64,000 bases of DNA from Jiella pelagia (GCF_026898155.1 NZ_CP114029.1:5064001-5128000); one strand, 5' to 3'; shown: positions 1 to 10,175, counted from the first letter of the stretch. The notes: a model not told the origin generated them from the sequence alone. Program-made: numbers and translations.

Positions 1-988
1 AGACCAGACCGCCCGAGGCCGCCGGCATCTCTTCGGATTTCAGGAAGTCGTTGGTATGGGCGAGCAGCAGCGCATAGAGCGGCGTCGTGATGCCGCCGAC
101 GAGGAAGGCGGAGATCATCAGCGGCCACAGCCCGCCGCCGGTCGTCCAGCCGAGGAAGGACGAGGCCGCGCCGATCGCCGAGGCGCCGAAGATGATCTGG
201 CGGCGATCGATCCGGTCCGAAAGCCAGCCGATCGGATACTGAAAGAACAGCGCCCCGGTGAACAGCATCGCCACGAAGAGTGCGATCTCGGACTTGCTCA
301 TGCCGATCAGTGAGCCGTAGACGGCGCCCATGCCCGACTGCGTCGCGTAGGCGCTGCCGAGAAGCATCATCCCGACCGTGCCCAGGGGCGAACCGAGGAA
401 CAGCGCCTTCAGGGGCATCGGCTGCGTCAGTTCCGTCGCGGGAGTGCGAGAGGCGGTCAGCAGGATCGGCGCGAAGGAGATCGAGACGAGGATCGAGGCG
501 CCGATGAAGAGAACGGATGTCTTCGCGTCGCCGAGCGTCAGCAGATACTGCGCCCCGATGATGCCGAGTGTCTGGGCGATCATGTAGGCCGACAGCACCT
601 TGCCGCGGGTTTCGTTGGTGGAGGCGTCGTTCAGCCAGCTCTCGGCCGTGACGTAGATGCCCGACATGCAGAAGCCGACGAGGAGACGCAGCGCCGTCCA
701 GGCGATGGGGTCGGCGAGCAGCGGAAAGGCGACGAGGCCGGCCGACATGAAACTGCCGAGAGCGGCGAAGACGCGGACGTGACCGACCTTGTGGATCAGC
801 GACGGCGTATATTTCGCGCCGGAGAGGAAGCCGACGAAATAGCCCGACGTCACCACGGCGAGTTCCGTCGCCGAAAACCCTTCCATCCCGCCGCGCAGAC
901 CGATCAGGGTGAAATGCATGCCGTTGCCGAGCATGATCAGGACGATGCCGACCAGAAGGGCCCAGATGCTGGACAGAACTTGCAACAT
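1..988 (-). CDS. MFS transporter, partial (C-terminus beyond left edge)
   Basis: About 329 codons of an inner-membrane major facilitator superfamily transporter are visible and the frame stays open to base 1, so the C-terminus is missing. The protein is a run of hydrophobic helices. The helix 2-3 loop carries the charged family signature around KVGHVRV, and residues near 110 read AESWLNDASTNETRGK, which resembles the YcaD-like drug/metabolite MFS subgroup. The ATG at 988 is preceded by an AGGAGG ribosome site about 6 bases upstream, which fixes the start. The gene points away from the GAF gene across a non-coding stretch. The substrate cannot be inferred. Confidence 0.85.
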   Translation of the reverse strand, partial: MLQVLSSIWALLVGIVLIMLGNGMHFTLIGLRGGMEGFSATELAVVTSGYFVGFLSGAKYTPSLIHKVGHVRVFAALGSFMSAGLVAFPLLADPIAWTALRLLVGFCMSGIYVTAESWLNDASTNETRGKVLSAYMIAQTLGIIGAQYLLTLGDAKTSVLFIGASILVSISFAPILLTASRTPATELTQPMPLKALFLGSPLGTVGMMLLGSAYATQSGMGAVYGSLIGMSKSEIALFVAMLFTGALFFQYPIGWLSDRIDRRQIIFGASAIGAASSFLGWTTGGGLWPLMISAFLVGGITTPLYALLLAHTNDFLKSEEMPAASGGLV

Positions 989-1374
989 GGATGTCCTCCT
1001 GACCTCTTCGACCGAGAGGATAGCTCAAAAACTGCCGGATGCGCTCCGGCGCCATCCCGAAAACACCTGACGCGGTCAGTTCAAGGGGCTGAGCGGCGCA
1101 GGTGATTTTTCTTGCCGGATGTGACGACGGCAAGAAGCAGGGCCCGGACGGGCAGCTTTCGGACAGGATCAAAGCGGCTGTGGCGACATGGCCTGCCACG
1201 AGGCTCTCCTCGTGACGAGCGTTCACGGCCATGGCTCGCATGCCCCTCGAACAAGCTCATTCCCCGGTTTTGCAACATGAGCGATGGTCGCGCCTCCATC
1301 GCCCCGGCCTGTGGAACCTGAAGAGGCCTGTCGTGCATAGCCATGGCACGTTCCCAATGCAACCGGCGAAGGGA
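989..1374. other. Intergenic region without a convincing gene
   Basis: This stretch of about 390 bases lies between the start of the MFS gene and the end of the GAF gene. Short open frames occur on both strands, but none has a good ribosome site or a recognisable product. It contains one GAGGCTC at 1200-1206, the same 7-mer that breaks genes elsewhere in the window. Being non-coding, it cannot be tested by reading frame. Confidence 0.5.
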
Positions 1375-1869
1375 TCATCCCAGATGGAAGAGGGCGCCAT
1401 GCGCCAGCATCTGGATGTCGACATACTGCGTCAGCTTCTCGAGTTTGAACATCTCGGCCTCCGTCGCCCGTCGTGGCTTCCGCCCGATCACGCAGAGGGC
1501 GCCTATGCCGCTCATGAGCTTGACGCCGGCGTAGAAGCGGATGCCCGGAGCTGACGTGACCAGCGGATTATCGGCGAAACGCTCGTCCTTGGTCGCGTCC
1601 TCCACGACCATGGTGCCGGATGATTGTATGGTGTGGGAGCAGAACGACACGCCGCGCGGCGTCTCCTGCACTTCCAGCCCGACGATCGCCTTGAACCACT
1701 GCCGATCGGTGTCGACGAGAGTGACGGCGGCGATGCTCGCACCGGGAAACAACGTCAGCGCCTGTTCCGCATATCCACAAAAGACCTCATCGCGACCCGT
1801 ATCGAGGATGCCGATATCGTGCAGGCGCCTGATCCTCACCGCTTCCTGATTGTCGTTCAAGTCTGTCAT
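1375..1869 (-). CDS. GAF domain-containing protein
   Basis: A 164-residue soluble protein made almost entirely of one GAF domain (about residues 20-155). It shows the family pattern AAVTLVDTDRQWFKA, then GVSFCSHTI and FYAGVKL. GAF domains bind small ligands or chromophores and act as sensors. There is no output domain, so the protein probably works with a partner. It lies 97 bases downstream of a PAS-containing chemotaxis transducer on the same strand, so co-transcription is possible. Start 1869 has only a weak purine-rich ribosome site. Many such proteins are annotated simply as GAF sensors, and the ligand is unknown. Confidence 0.8.
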   Translation of the reverse strand: MTDLNDNQEAVRIRRLHDIGILDTGRDEVFCGYAEQALTLFPGASIAAVTLVDTDRQWFKAIVGLEVQETPRGVSFCSHTIQSSGTMVVEDATKDERFADNPLVTSAPGIRFYAGVKLMSGIGALCVIGRKPRRATEAEMFKLEKLTQYVDIQMLAHGALFHLG

Positions 1870-1966
1870 CGTGTTCTTTCAGCCCGGTCATCTTACGTCT
1901 CACGCTGACGGAAACGTTGATCTCAGGTTCGCCTGATGCGGATGTTGATGGTGTTCGATCAAAGGT

Positions 1967-3700
1967 TCATGCGCGAGCCGCGCGCTGCGAAGGCGGCCCG
2001 CCGTCTACAAGGACCAGTCGTGGGCCTCCCGCCGGAATTGCAACGGCCGCTTCGGTGTCGATGCTGAATTCGCCGATCAACGTCGCCATTTCTCCGGCAG
2101 CAACCTCGAGGCTTTGTGCGGCCGCCCGCGATTCGCCCAGCATTTTGGCGTTCTCGTGGGTCACCTGATCCATGCGGTTGACCGAAACGTTCACCTTGCT
2201 CAATCCCGCCGCCTGAGCCTGAGCAGATTTGGCGACGGCGGAGAGAACGGCGTCGATTTCGCCCACCTTGGCTGTGACGCCTTCAAGGGCCATGGCCGTT
2301 TTATCGACCAGTGCGACGCCGCGCTTGACCTGCTCGGAACTCGCAGTGATCAGGGCCTTGATTTCCTTGGCGGCTACGGCTGAACGTTGAGCCAAGCCCC
2401 TGACCTCTTGCGCCACCACGGCAAAGCCCCGACCCGATTCACCGGCTCGGGCCGCTTCGACGCCGGCGTTCAAGGCCAGCAGGTTCGTCTGGAAAGCGAT
2501 CTCGTCGATGATCCCGATGACTTCGGAGATCCTGCCGGAACTGGCATTTATCTCGCCCATGACCGCGGCAGCCTGGTTCATCACCTTGCCCGAGAGAAGC
2601 GTTCCCGACCGGGCTCCTGAGGCCGCAAGAGCGGCCTCCAACGCACCTTCAGCGCTTTTCTTGACCGTTTCGGTTATGTTGCCGAGGGCACTTGCGGTCT
2701 CTTGAAGACTGGCCGCCTGCTGTTCGATCCGTGCCGTCATGTCACTGGAGTATTGGACGATCCGCCGTGTCCCCGTGTTGACCGTCCCCGCGCTGGCGGC
2801 GACCTTCGTCATGGTCGCCTGAAGCCCGCTGAGCGAAGCGTTGTAATCCACTCTGAGCTGCTCGAAAGCCGGAACGAACGTCCGGTGCAACCGGTGCTGA
2901 AGGTTGTTGTTGGACAATTCGGTCAGGCCGTTGGCCACTTCCGCAACGGCCTGCACGCGATCGGTGATGTCGGTCGCGAACTTCACGACCGAGGTGATCC
3001 TGCCCTCGTCATCCGGAATCGGATTGTATGATGCCTGGATCCAGACGCTCTTTCCGCCCTTGCCGAACCGCTCGAATTCGGCAGCAACGAAACGTCCCTC
3101 ATTCAACTGACGCCAGAAGTCCCGATATTCCGGCGAAGCGGCATAGGCATCAGGCACGAACATGCGGTGGTGTCGGCCCTGGATCTCATCCAGCCCGTAG
3201 CCCATCAGGGACAGAAAATTATCGTTGGCGTCGATGATCGTGCCGTCCGGGGTGAACTCGATCACACCCTGAACACGCGAGATCGCCGCCAGCTTGGCCT
3301 CGAATGCAGCATTGCGCAGATGCGCGGCGGTCGTGTCACTGGCCACCTTGACGATCCGCACGACCTTTCCGCGGGCGTTCAGGACCGGGTTGTAGGAAGC
3401 CTGGATCCAGAGCTGGCGACCACCTTTCCCAAATCGCCGGAACTCGCGGTTGTGGAACTGGCCTTGCGCCAGGCTATTCCAGAAGTCTTTGTATTCCGAC
3501 GATTGCGCATGCTCGTTGTCGATGAACATGCTGTGATGGCGACCCAGGATCTCTTCGGTCGAGTATCCCATGAGCGCGCAGAAATTTTCGTTGGCTGAAA
3601 TTATAGTCCCGGACGGATCGAATTCGATGATCGCCAGAGACTTTCCCAGGGCTCTGATCAGCCGAGACGCGGAGGGGTCGAAGAGTTGGTGGCTGAGCAT
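1967..3700 (-). CDS. Cytoplasmic methyl-accepting chemotaxis protein with two PAS domains
   Basis: A 577-residue chemoreceptor. Two tandem PAS domains (about 10-120 and 130-245) share the repeated pattern LMGY...EI.GRHH.MF and GRFG/RFGKGG, indicating internal duplication. A HAMP-like linker (about 250-330) follows, then a methyl-accepting signalling domain (about 330-560) whose hairpin tip reads IIDEIAFQTNLLALN followed by VEAARAGE. No transmembrane helix or signal peptide is present, so it should be a soluble receptor sensing an intracellular cue (redox, oxygen or energy by PAS analogy) and signalling to CheA/CheW. The ATG at 3700 gives the full first PAS domain. An AT-rich region lies upstream. 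Confidence 0.9.
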   Translation of the reverse strand: MLSHQLFDPSASRLIRALGKSLAIIEFDPSGTIISANENFCALMGYSTEEILGRHHSMFIDNEHAQSSEYKDFWNSLAQGQFHNREFRRFGKGGRQLWIQASYNPVLNARGKVVRIVKVASDTTAAHLRNAAFEAKLAAISRVQGVIEFTPDGTIIDANDNFLSLMGYGLDEIQGRHHRMFVPDAYAASPEYRDFWRQLNEGRFVAAEFERFGKGGKSVWIQASYNPIPDDEGRITSVVKFATDITDRVQAVAEVANGLTELSNNNLQHRLHRTFVPAFEQLRVDYNASLSGLQATMTKVAASAGTVNTGTRRIVQYSSDMTARIEQQAASLQETASALGNITETVKKSAEGALEAALAASGARSGTLLSGKVMNQAAAVMGEINASSGRISEVIGIIDEIAFQTNLLALNAGVEAARAGESGRGFAVVAQEVRGLAQRSAVAAKEIKALITASSEQVKRGVALVDKTAMALEGVTAKVGEIDAVLSAVAKSAQAQAAGLSKVNVSVNRMDQVTHENAKMLGESRAAAQSLEVAAGEMATLIGEFSIDTEAAVAIPAGGPRLVLVDGGPPSQRAARA

Positions 3701-4003
3701 TGACTAGAAGTCCCCATCGAACGACGACTCCCGATTCCAGCCGCCAACCGCAGTGAATATGGTTGTAAAGAAGCTAAAAAACACTGAATGGTTCATTTCT
3801 TCAGCCCGCTTGCTCATTGCTGGAAGCGTTTGTTTTTATTTCTTATTACTGTCACGCTGCCTCGCTTCGAGCGGTCGTGTTGCGGTTGTGCCGAGCTTTG
3901 AAGGGTGCCTCGCTTTCCGCCGTTCGAAGGGGGCAATGGCAACTCGCGACCACGGCGTTATGCAGCGCCGATGAGATTTCCGCAGGCCCCGCGATGTCGG
4001 CCG
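3701..4003. other. AT-rich intergenic region upstream of the chemoreceptor
   Basis: About 300 bases between the chemoreceptor start and the end of the HPP-CBS gene. The part near 3755-3850 is clearly richer in A and T than its surroundings, as expected for a promoter of the leftward chemoreceptor gene. I could not assign convincing -35/-10 boxes. No gene is supported here. Confidence 0.4.
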
Positions 4004-5179
4004 TCAGGCTGCGCGTCCGGCGGCTTCGCCCCCGATGTCGCCCTTGAACAGCGCCAGGACGAGGTCGGTCTGAGTGACGAGGCCGATGAGGCGGTCGGTC
4101 TCGTCGACGACGGCGACATGGTGGAGGCGGGCCGTGGCGAGGTACGGGACGAGTTCGGCGATGGCGGTGTCGCGATAGGCTTTCGGCGGGTTCTTCGTGA
4201 CGATCCGCTCGACTGCCATCTGAGTGGAGAAGCCTCTGGCAAAGCCGTGAGCGAGGCGCCCTGCGGGGCGGAGCGACGGGCGACGGAGCCCGCGGCCGAC
4301 GGCTTCGACGAAGTTGTCGCGCGACAGCATCGCGACCAGCTTGTGGTCTTCCGTGGTGACGGGAAGGACGCTGAAGTTGCGGTCCTGGATGATGTGCCAG
4401 GCCTCGCCGATGGTGGTCGACGGGGCGATCGTGACGACGTCGCGGGACATCACGTCGGCGCAGGTGAGATCGCGGGAACGGCGGCGATAGGCCTCGTCTT
4501 CTGCCGTGGTCAGGATCGCCATCAGATCGGTGCGGTCGATGTCGACCACCTTGTCCTGGCGCTTCAGGACGGCATCGAGATCGGCAAGGGTGAAGCCGGT
4601 GCGCTCGCGCGGCGCCGGGTCCGCCGTCCCGTGGGCGCTCGGCGTCTTGACCGGCCGCAGATGCGGGTAGCGGCGGCCCGTCGCCCGGTTGTAGGCGAGC
4701 GCCACGGCGAGAAGCAGCGCCGAGTTGAGGCCGATCGGGACGATCGCGAAGAAAAAGCCGAGCGCATCGGCGCTCGGCCCGGCAAGGACGGCGGTGACCG
4801 CCACCGCGCCGCCCGGCGGATGCAGGCAACGCAGGAGGAACATCACCGCGATGGCAAGACACACCGCGACGGCGGCGGCGACCAGCGGCTCGGGGATCGC
4901 CAGCCGGCAGGCGATGCCGACGAGGGCGGCCGAGACGTTGCCGCCGAGGATCGACCAGGGCTGGGCGAGGGGGCTCGACGGCACCGCAAAGAGCAGCACC
5001 GCCGAGGCGCCCATCGGCGCCACCAGCAGCGGCACGATCGTGTCGGGGCCAAGGACGAGCAGCGTCGCAAAGCCGGTGACCGCGATGCCGATCAGTGCGC
5101 CGAGGCTGGCCCGCGCCTGCTCCTGGGCGCTGACATGACCGAGATCGGGGATAAGCCGGAGAAGATGCTGGCGAACCAT
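4004..5179 (-). CDS. HPP family membrane protein with CBS domain pair
   Basis: A 391-residue protein. The N-terminal half (about residues 20-185) is an HPP domain of four or five membrane helices with the signature MGASAVLLFAVPSSPLAQPW and the eponymous LHPPGGA. A charged linker leads to a C-terminal CBS pair (about 240-385), with SRDVVTIAPSTTIGEAW in the first repeat and VVDETDRLIGLVTQTDL in the second. HPP proteins have been linked to nitrite/anion transport, and CBS pairs bind adenine nucleotides, so a nucleotide-gated membrane function is likely but unproven. The stop lies close to the AT-rich region of the chemoreceptor gene. Confidence 0.85.
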   Translation of the reverse strand: MVRQHLLRLIPDLGHVSAQEQARASLGALIGIAVTGFATLLVLGPDTIVPLLVAPMGASAVLLFAVPSSPLAQPWSILGGNVSAALVGIACRLAIPEPLVAAAVAVCLAIAVMFLLRCLHPPGGAVAVTAVLAGPSADALGFFFAIVPIGLNSALLLAVALAYNRATGRRYPHLRPVKTPSAHGTADPAPRERTGFTLADLDAVLKRQDKVVDIDRTDLMAILTTAEDEAYRRRSRDLTCADVMSRDVVTIAPSTTIGEAWHIIQDRNFSVLPVTTEDHKLVAMLSRDNFVEAVGRGLRRPSLRPAGRLAHGFARGFSTQMAVERIVTKNPPKAYRDTAIAELVPYLATARLHHVAVVDETDRLIGLVTQTDLVLALFKGDIGGEAAGRAA

Positions 5180-5704
5180 GCTGCGACCCTTGCTGCTGAA
5201 CCGGATGCCGCTTTTATCAGCGCGGTGCGCAAATGACAGGCGGTCGCCGACGACAGGGTGGGACGCGCCCTTGCCACAAGCCCCTCCTTGCTTCTGGTCT
5301 GCCTGTCGAAGCCGATTGTGAGGCTCTTCGGCGGCGATGCCAGCGGCCGTGCCGCTGGCATCCTTCGATCGTTCCGGACTGCTTCAGCATGGCCAAGAAC
5401 TCCGGTGATTTTCGGCTTGCCATCGGCGGCAGAAACGGTCTAGCGATGCCGTTGGGGAATCTGCTGCTTGCCGATGATCGGAATACTGTCGAACGCAACG
5501 CGGCAGCCGACCGCGGATGCTGGCAGACGTAGCGGAAACATCCGACAATGCAGTAGCTCAGAAGATATTTCACCACGGGTATTCATACGGGATCCGCGAG
5601 ATGTTTCGGCGTGTCGGCCGTTGACACTGCCACCGCCGCCTCGGCAGCCGGGGCATCCGGCGCTTGCCGATCTCGATGGCACGACGAACGAGGACAACGC
5701 GATC
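5180..5704. other. Intergenic region, no supported gene
   Basis: About 525 bases between the divergent HPP-CBS gene and the secreted protein at 5705. Open frames here give low-complexity arginine/serine-rich products typical of GC-rich shadows. A GAGGCTC 7-mer occurs at 5320-5326. A promoter for the rightward secreted-protein pair should lie in the last 150 bases, but no box is clear. Confidence 0.4.
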
Positions 5705-6121
5705 ATGCTCGCAGTTTGGATGGCGCTGACCATGGCGGTCGCCCCCGTGGGAGGGCACAGGCTGGACATTTCCGTCGGCGGCGCCGGTGAGGCGAAAGTC
5801 GAAAAGGTCCAGTTCAACCTCAGCTGGTCCGGCAGCTGGATCTGGACGCACGAGAACCGCAAGTGGGTGGACAAGGACAACCACTCCTCGATCGAGCTGC
5901 TCCAGGGCAACAACGTCAAGTTCTGCATGAACAGTTCATGCTGGCAGGTCGAATACACGATCAAGAACGACATCTACAGCTTTCGTCTGGGCTCCGGCTC
6001 GAAGGCCTACTACGAGTTCTGGCTCGGCGATTTCAGCTCGCTCGAAGGCCGCTTCTGGTTCGACAAGGCGAAGGCCCGGACGGAGGCTCCGGCCGCGATG
6101 ATCCGGATGATGCAACAGTAG
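5705..6121 (+). CDS. Small secreted protein of unknown function
   Basis: A 138-residue protein with an N-terminal hydrophobic segment (MLAVWMALTMAVAPVGG) that looks like a signal peptide. The mature part is rich in tryptophan and aromatic residues (LSWSGSWIWTHENRKW; YEFWLGDFSS) and has a possible disulphide pair in CMNSSCW. The longer open frame begins at 5468, but its first 79 residues are low complexity; the ATG at 5705 follows a GAGGA ribosome site and starts directly at the signal sequence. It lies just upstream of another secreted protein on the same strand. I do not recognise a family. Confidence 0.55.
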   Translation: MLAVWMALTMAVAPVGGHRLDISVGGAGEAKVEKVQFNLSWSGSWIWTHENRKWVDKDNHSSIELLQGNNVKFCMNSSCWQVEYTIKNDIYSFRLGSGSKAYYEFWLGDFSSLEGRFWFDKAKARTEAPAAMIRMMQQ

Positions 6122-6272
6122 TGGCCTTGGCCGGGCATGCGTGGGTCGACCGCAGGGTTTCCGGTCCTGCAACCGAGGTCGAGCACGAATTCTGCAATGG
6201 TGTCAGCCGAAGGCGGGCCTCACGCCCAGCCCCTTCGGACAATGCAATCTCTCAATTCATGGAAGCCGATCG

Positions 6273-7320
6273 ATGTCGAAGTTTCGGTGTCTCATCCTGT
6301 GCGCGAGCCTCGCGCTGACCACGCCGGGTTCGGCGATCGCTCAACAGAACGGCTATGGGGGCTACGATATCGTCGCGGCCCCCCAGAGCGAGCGATATTA
6401 CGCCGACACAAGGGGATGGCGCGTCTTCGCCGGGGAAGTCAGCGGACGGTTCGGCTACTGCTTCGCCGAGTCGGTACGCGGTGACGGCTCGGCTTTTCGC
6501 CTCGGCTGGGACGGCCAGCAGTGGCAGCTCGCCGTGCCGATCACCTCGCGGCCAGACTGGGAGGGCACGCTGCAGATCGACGGCGCGGGCTCGGGGCAGG
6601 GCTATCGACGCGGCGGCGACTTCATCTCCGGCACGGCCAGCGGTGGCTGGACGATCGCCTGGCTCGGGGAGGCTGAGCCTCGACGGCATGCGACAGGGCA
6701 AGTTCGCGGTTCTCGGCGTCGGCAAGGCAGACTACGACTTCCGGCTGGCGGGTTCGACGGCGGCGGTCCTGAAGGTCCAGGAATGTGTCGGCCGCTCCGG
6801 CGGCGGAGCCGGACAGGCAGCCGCGCCCGCCGCGCCGCCGTCGCCCGAAGAGGCGATGCCCGCGGAGGTGATGCCCGCGGAGGTGATGTCAGTCAGCTTC
6901 GGCAAGGCCGGTTCGTGGGTCGTCAACGAGCTGCGCGTCCACGACCGTGTCCTCGGCTGCGAGGTCTATGACACGCTGCAGCCCAATCTGCGCTTCGAGA
7001 TCGACCGCGAGAACAGCTACATCGATTTCAAGGACGGCGGCGAGATGGGCGAGCTTGGCCAGCGCAAGCCCGTCCGGATCCTGTTCGATCCAGGCGACGA
7101 CCCGAGCCAAGCGGAAGTGGAGATCATCGAGGGCCGGGACGGGGAGAAATGGGCCCGCATCACCGAAGGCCGCGCGGACGGCCCCGGCTATCTGGACGAC
7201 GCTATTCCCAATTCCGGCCAGATCTCGTTCATCGGCCAGAACATCATCCTGGAAACAGGCCTGTCAGGCAGCAACAGGGCGCTCGACGTGTTCTTCCGCT
7301 GCTCTGACGGCATCCGGTAG
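6273..7320 (+). CDS. Secreted protein of unknown function, apparent frameshift at a GAGCTC site
   Basis: The protein starts with a clear signal peptide (MSKFRCLILCASLALTTPG, cleavage near AIA-QQ). Two beta-rich segments follow, joined by an alanine/proline linker. The linker contains a DNA tandem repeat near 6857-6886 that encodes MPAEV twice. The frame breaks at 6675-6681, which reads GAGCCTC. Removing one C restores a continuous product of about 348 residues through AWLGEAELDGMRQGKF and on to the stop at 7320. Both halves carry single cysteines that could pair. The function is unknown. The gene follows another secreted protein and may be cotranscribed with it. Confidence 0.6.
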
Positions 7321-7444
7321 GAAGGCATCACGCCAGCGTGGATCGAGCGGGCAGAGAGCAGCGCCGGGAGCCGCTCCTTGCCTGCCGGCAATGCGCAAAG
7401 ACTTTGGCGGGCGCAAAGGCGTTTGAGGAGGGAGCTGAGCTACC

Positions 7445-10175
7445 TCACACGGGCTCGACGAACCCCTCCAGCACGCGCTTCTGGCCGGCCTTGTCGAAGT
7501 CGACTGTGAGCTTGTTGCCGTCGATGGACGCCACCGTGCCATTGCCGAATTTCAGGTGGAACACCCGGTCGCCGGCGGCAAAGCGGCTCTCCGCATCTGC
7601 GACGGATTTGGCGACGAGTTCGCCCTGGATCTCCCGGGGTCCGCCTTTCTTGGCGGAGGAATAGAGGCCGAAGCCCTTCTTCGGCGGCTGGTTGTGGCCG
7701 CGGCCGGGCGTGTCGTTCATACGGCCGGCGAAGCCATTGCCGCCTGCGCCACGTGAGCCGGGTTCGGCGTCGTAGGTGATTTCCCTTGTCCGCCCACCGG
7801 ACCAGCCGTCGCCGCCACGGCGCGGCTCGGCAAAGCCCGTGCCGCCGGCAAAGCCAGCCTGCGCTGCCTGCGCGCGTTTCCAGCCGGGGGTCTTGTAGGA
7901 GGATTCCTTGAAGGCGTTGCCGCCGTCCCAGCGCGACGCGCCATAGCCGCCGAAGCCGGAGGCGCCATAGCCGCCGTATGAGGTGTTGGCCTCCATCACC
8001 TCGACATGGGCTTCGGGGAGTTCGTCGAGAAAGCGCGACGGGATGGTCGACTGCCAGAGCCCGTGGATGCGGCGGTTGGAGACGAACCAGATCTTTGCCC
8101 GGCGCTTGGCCCTCGTGATGCCGACATAGGCGAGACGGCGTTCTTCCTCGAGCCCTGAGCGGCCGCCTTCATCCAAGGCGCGCTGGTGGGGGAACAGGCC
8201 TTCCTCCCAGCCGGGCAGGAAGACGGTCTGGAATTCGAGGCCCTTGGCGGAATGCAGCGTCATGATCGAGACGGCGTCGGTGTCGGCGTTCTGCTCGGCG
8301 TCCATGACCAGGGCGACATGCTCGAGGAAGGAGGGGAGCGACTCGTACTCCTCCATCGAGCGGATCAGCTCCTTCAGGTTTTCCAGCCGGCCCGGCGCCT
8401 CGGCCGAGCGGTCGTTCTGCCACATCTCGGTATAGCCGGACTCGTCGAGGATCTGCTCGGCGAGGCTCGGTGTGCTTCATCGTCGGCAGGAGGCTCGGAC
8501 CAGCGGCGAAAATCGGCGACGACGCCGCGCAGCGTGTTGCGGGGTTTGGGCTTCAGCTCCTCCGTCTCGACCATCTCGCCGGCCGCCGCGATGATCGGCA
8601 CCTGGCGCTCGCGGGCGTAATCGTGGAGGAGGCGCACGGTGGCGTCGCCGAGGCCGCGCTTGGGCGTATTGACGATGCGTTCGAAGGCGAGATCGTCGGC
8701 GGGCTGGCAGACGCAGCGGAAATAGGCGAGCGCATCGCGGATCTCCATGCGCTCGTAAAAGCGCGGGCCACCGATCACCCGGTAGTTCAGCCCCATGGTG
8801 ACGAAGCGGTCCTCGAAGGACCGCATCTGGAACGAAGCGCGCACCAGGATCGCCATGTCGTTGAGGTCGTGGTTCTCCCGACGCTGCAGATCCTCGATCG
8901 CCTCGCCGATCGCCCGGGCTTCCTCCTCGGAGTCCCAGCCGGCATTGACCTCGACCTTGGGATCCTCGGGATCGGGGCGATCGGTGAACAGTGTCTTGCC
9001 GAGCCGGTCCTCGTTGTGGGCGATGAGGTGGGAGGCGGCGCCGAGGATGTGGCCGGTGGAGCGGTAGTTGCGCTCCAGCTTGATGACGGTGGCGCCGGGA
9101 AAGTCCTTGTCGAAGCGCAGGATGTTGTCGACCTCGGCGCCGCGCCAGCCATAGATCGACTGGTCGTCGTCGCCGACGCAGCAGATGTTGATCTGCTGGG
9201 GTTTGTTAGCGCTCGCGGCCGAGCGCTCGCTCCGCTCGCTGGCCTGCGCGGGCGCGGCCTGACCGGCCGACGGGCGGTCGCCCTGGCGGCCTTCGGCCGG
9301 AGTGGCAGCTGTCTGCGACGAGCCGATCTCCCCCACAAGGGGGAGATCGAGGCTTCGGCGCTACGCCCTCTGGAGGGCTGCTGCGCCAATAGCCGCAGCC
9401 ACATGTACTGGGCGACGTTGGTGTCCTGGTACTCGTCGACGAGGATGTATCTGAACCGCCGGTGATACTCGGCCAGCACATCCGGGTTGGCCTTCAGCAG
9501 CGCGATCGGATGCATCAGGAGGTCGCCGAAGTCGCAGGCGTTGAGCGTCATGAGCCGCGCCTGATAGGCGGCGTAGAGGTGGCGGCCCTTGCCGGCGAAG
9601 GCCCGGGCGTCGCCCTCGGGGATGTCCTTGGGCGCAAGGCCCTTGTTCTTCCAGCCGTCGAGCATCGTCGCGAAGGTTCTCGCCGGCCAGCGCTTGTCGT
9701 CGAGATTCTCGGCCTGGATCAGCTGCTTGATCAGGCGGATCTGGTCGTCGGTGTCGAGGATGGTGAAGTTCGGCTTCAACCCGACCAGCTCGGCGTGGCG
9801 GCGCAGGATCTTGACTCCGATCGAGTGGAAGGTGCCGAGCCAGGGCATGCCCTCGACCTGGGCACCGACCAGCATGCCGATGCGCGTCTTCATCTCGCGC
9901 GCCGCCTTGTTGGTGAAGGTGACGGCGAGGATCTGCGACGGGTAGGCCCGGCCCGTTGCCACGATGTGGGCGATGCGGGTGGTCAGCACCCGCGTCTTGC
10001 CCGTGCCGGCGCCGGCCAGCACCAGCACCGGGCCCTCGGTGGTCTCGACGGCGGCGCGCTGCTCGGGATTGAGGCCCGAGAGATAGTCCGGCGCACTGGT
10101 GCCCCTGGCCGCCATGGCTCGCGCGGCGATGCCGCCCTGGCGCGGCGCGGGCGTTGATTCGTTGAAATCGCTCAT
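7445..10175 (-). CDS. uvrD: ATP-dependent DNA helicase UvrD/PcrA, apparent frameshifts and inserted palindrome
   Basis: A superfamily 1A 3'-5' helicase for nucleotide excision and mismatch repair. In order it shows the Q-motif LNPEQRAAV, Walker A AGAGTGKT, motif Ia FTNKAAREMK, Walker B DEYQDTN, motif III GDDDQSIYGWRGAEVDN, motif IV KLERNYRST, motif V TLHSAKGLEF and motif VI YVGITRAK. A glycine-rich linker and a PcrA-type C-terminal domain (GDRVFHLKFGNGTV) follow. Two extra bases at 8490-8496 and 8462-8468 (GAGGCTC) break the frame; removing both gives RWSELLPTMKHTELAEQIL as expected. A third frame change lies in an extra segment carrying a palindrome (about 9210-9390) between motifs II and III. 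Start 10175 gives MSDFNEST. Confidence 0.9.
9325..9348. repeat. Perfect palindromic hairpin inside uvrD
   Basis: GATCTCCCCC and GGGGGAGATC form a perfect 10-bp stem around the loop ACAA. It sits in a segment of about 180 bases (roughly 9210-9390) that encodes low-complexity sequence absent from other UvrD proteins as I know them, between Walker B and motif III. The same CTCCCCC/GGGGGAG core occurs in the intergenic repeat at 50832-50991, so this looks like a member of a dispersed palindromic repeat family inserted into a gene. Confidence 0.65.

Noticed and set aside
3905..5236. A 443-codon open frame on the plus strand opposite the HPP-CBS gene
   Set aside because: It is a shadow of the real leftward gene: the product is low-complexity, arginine/glycine/aspartate-rich and has no family motif, while the opposite strand encodes a complete conserved protein.
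6305..6311. Other GAGCCTC/GAGGCTC/GAGTCTC copies inside genes (6305, 17278, 34862, 41421, 42868, 46941, 60964 areas)
   Set aside because: In these the seven bases fit the correct reading frame (for example Ala-Ser-Leu or Cys-Glu-Thr), so they are natural and not insertions.
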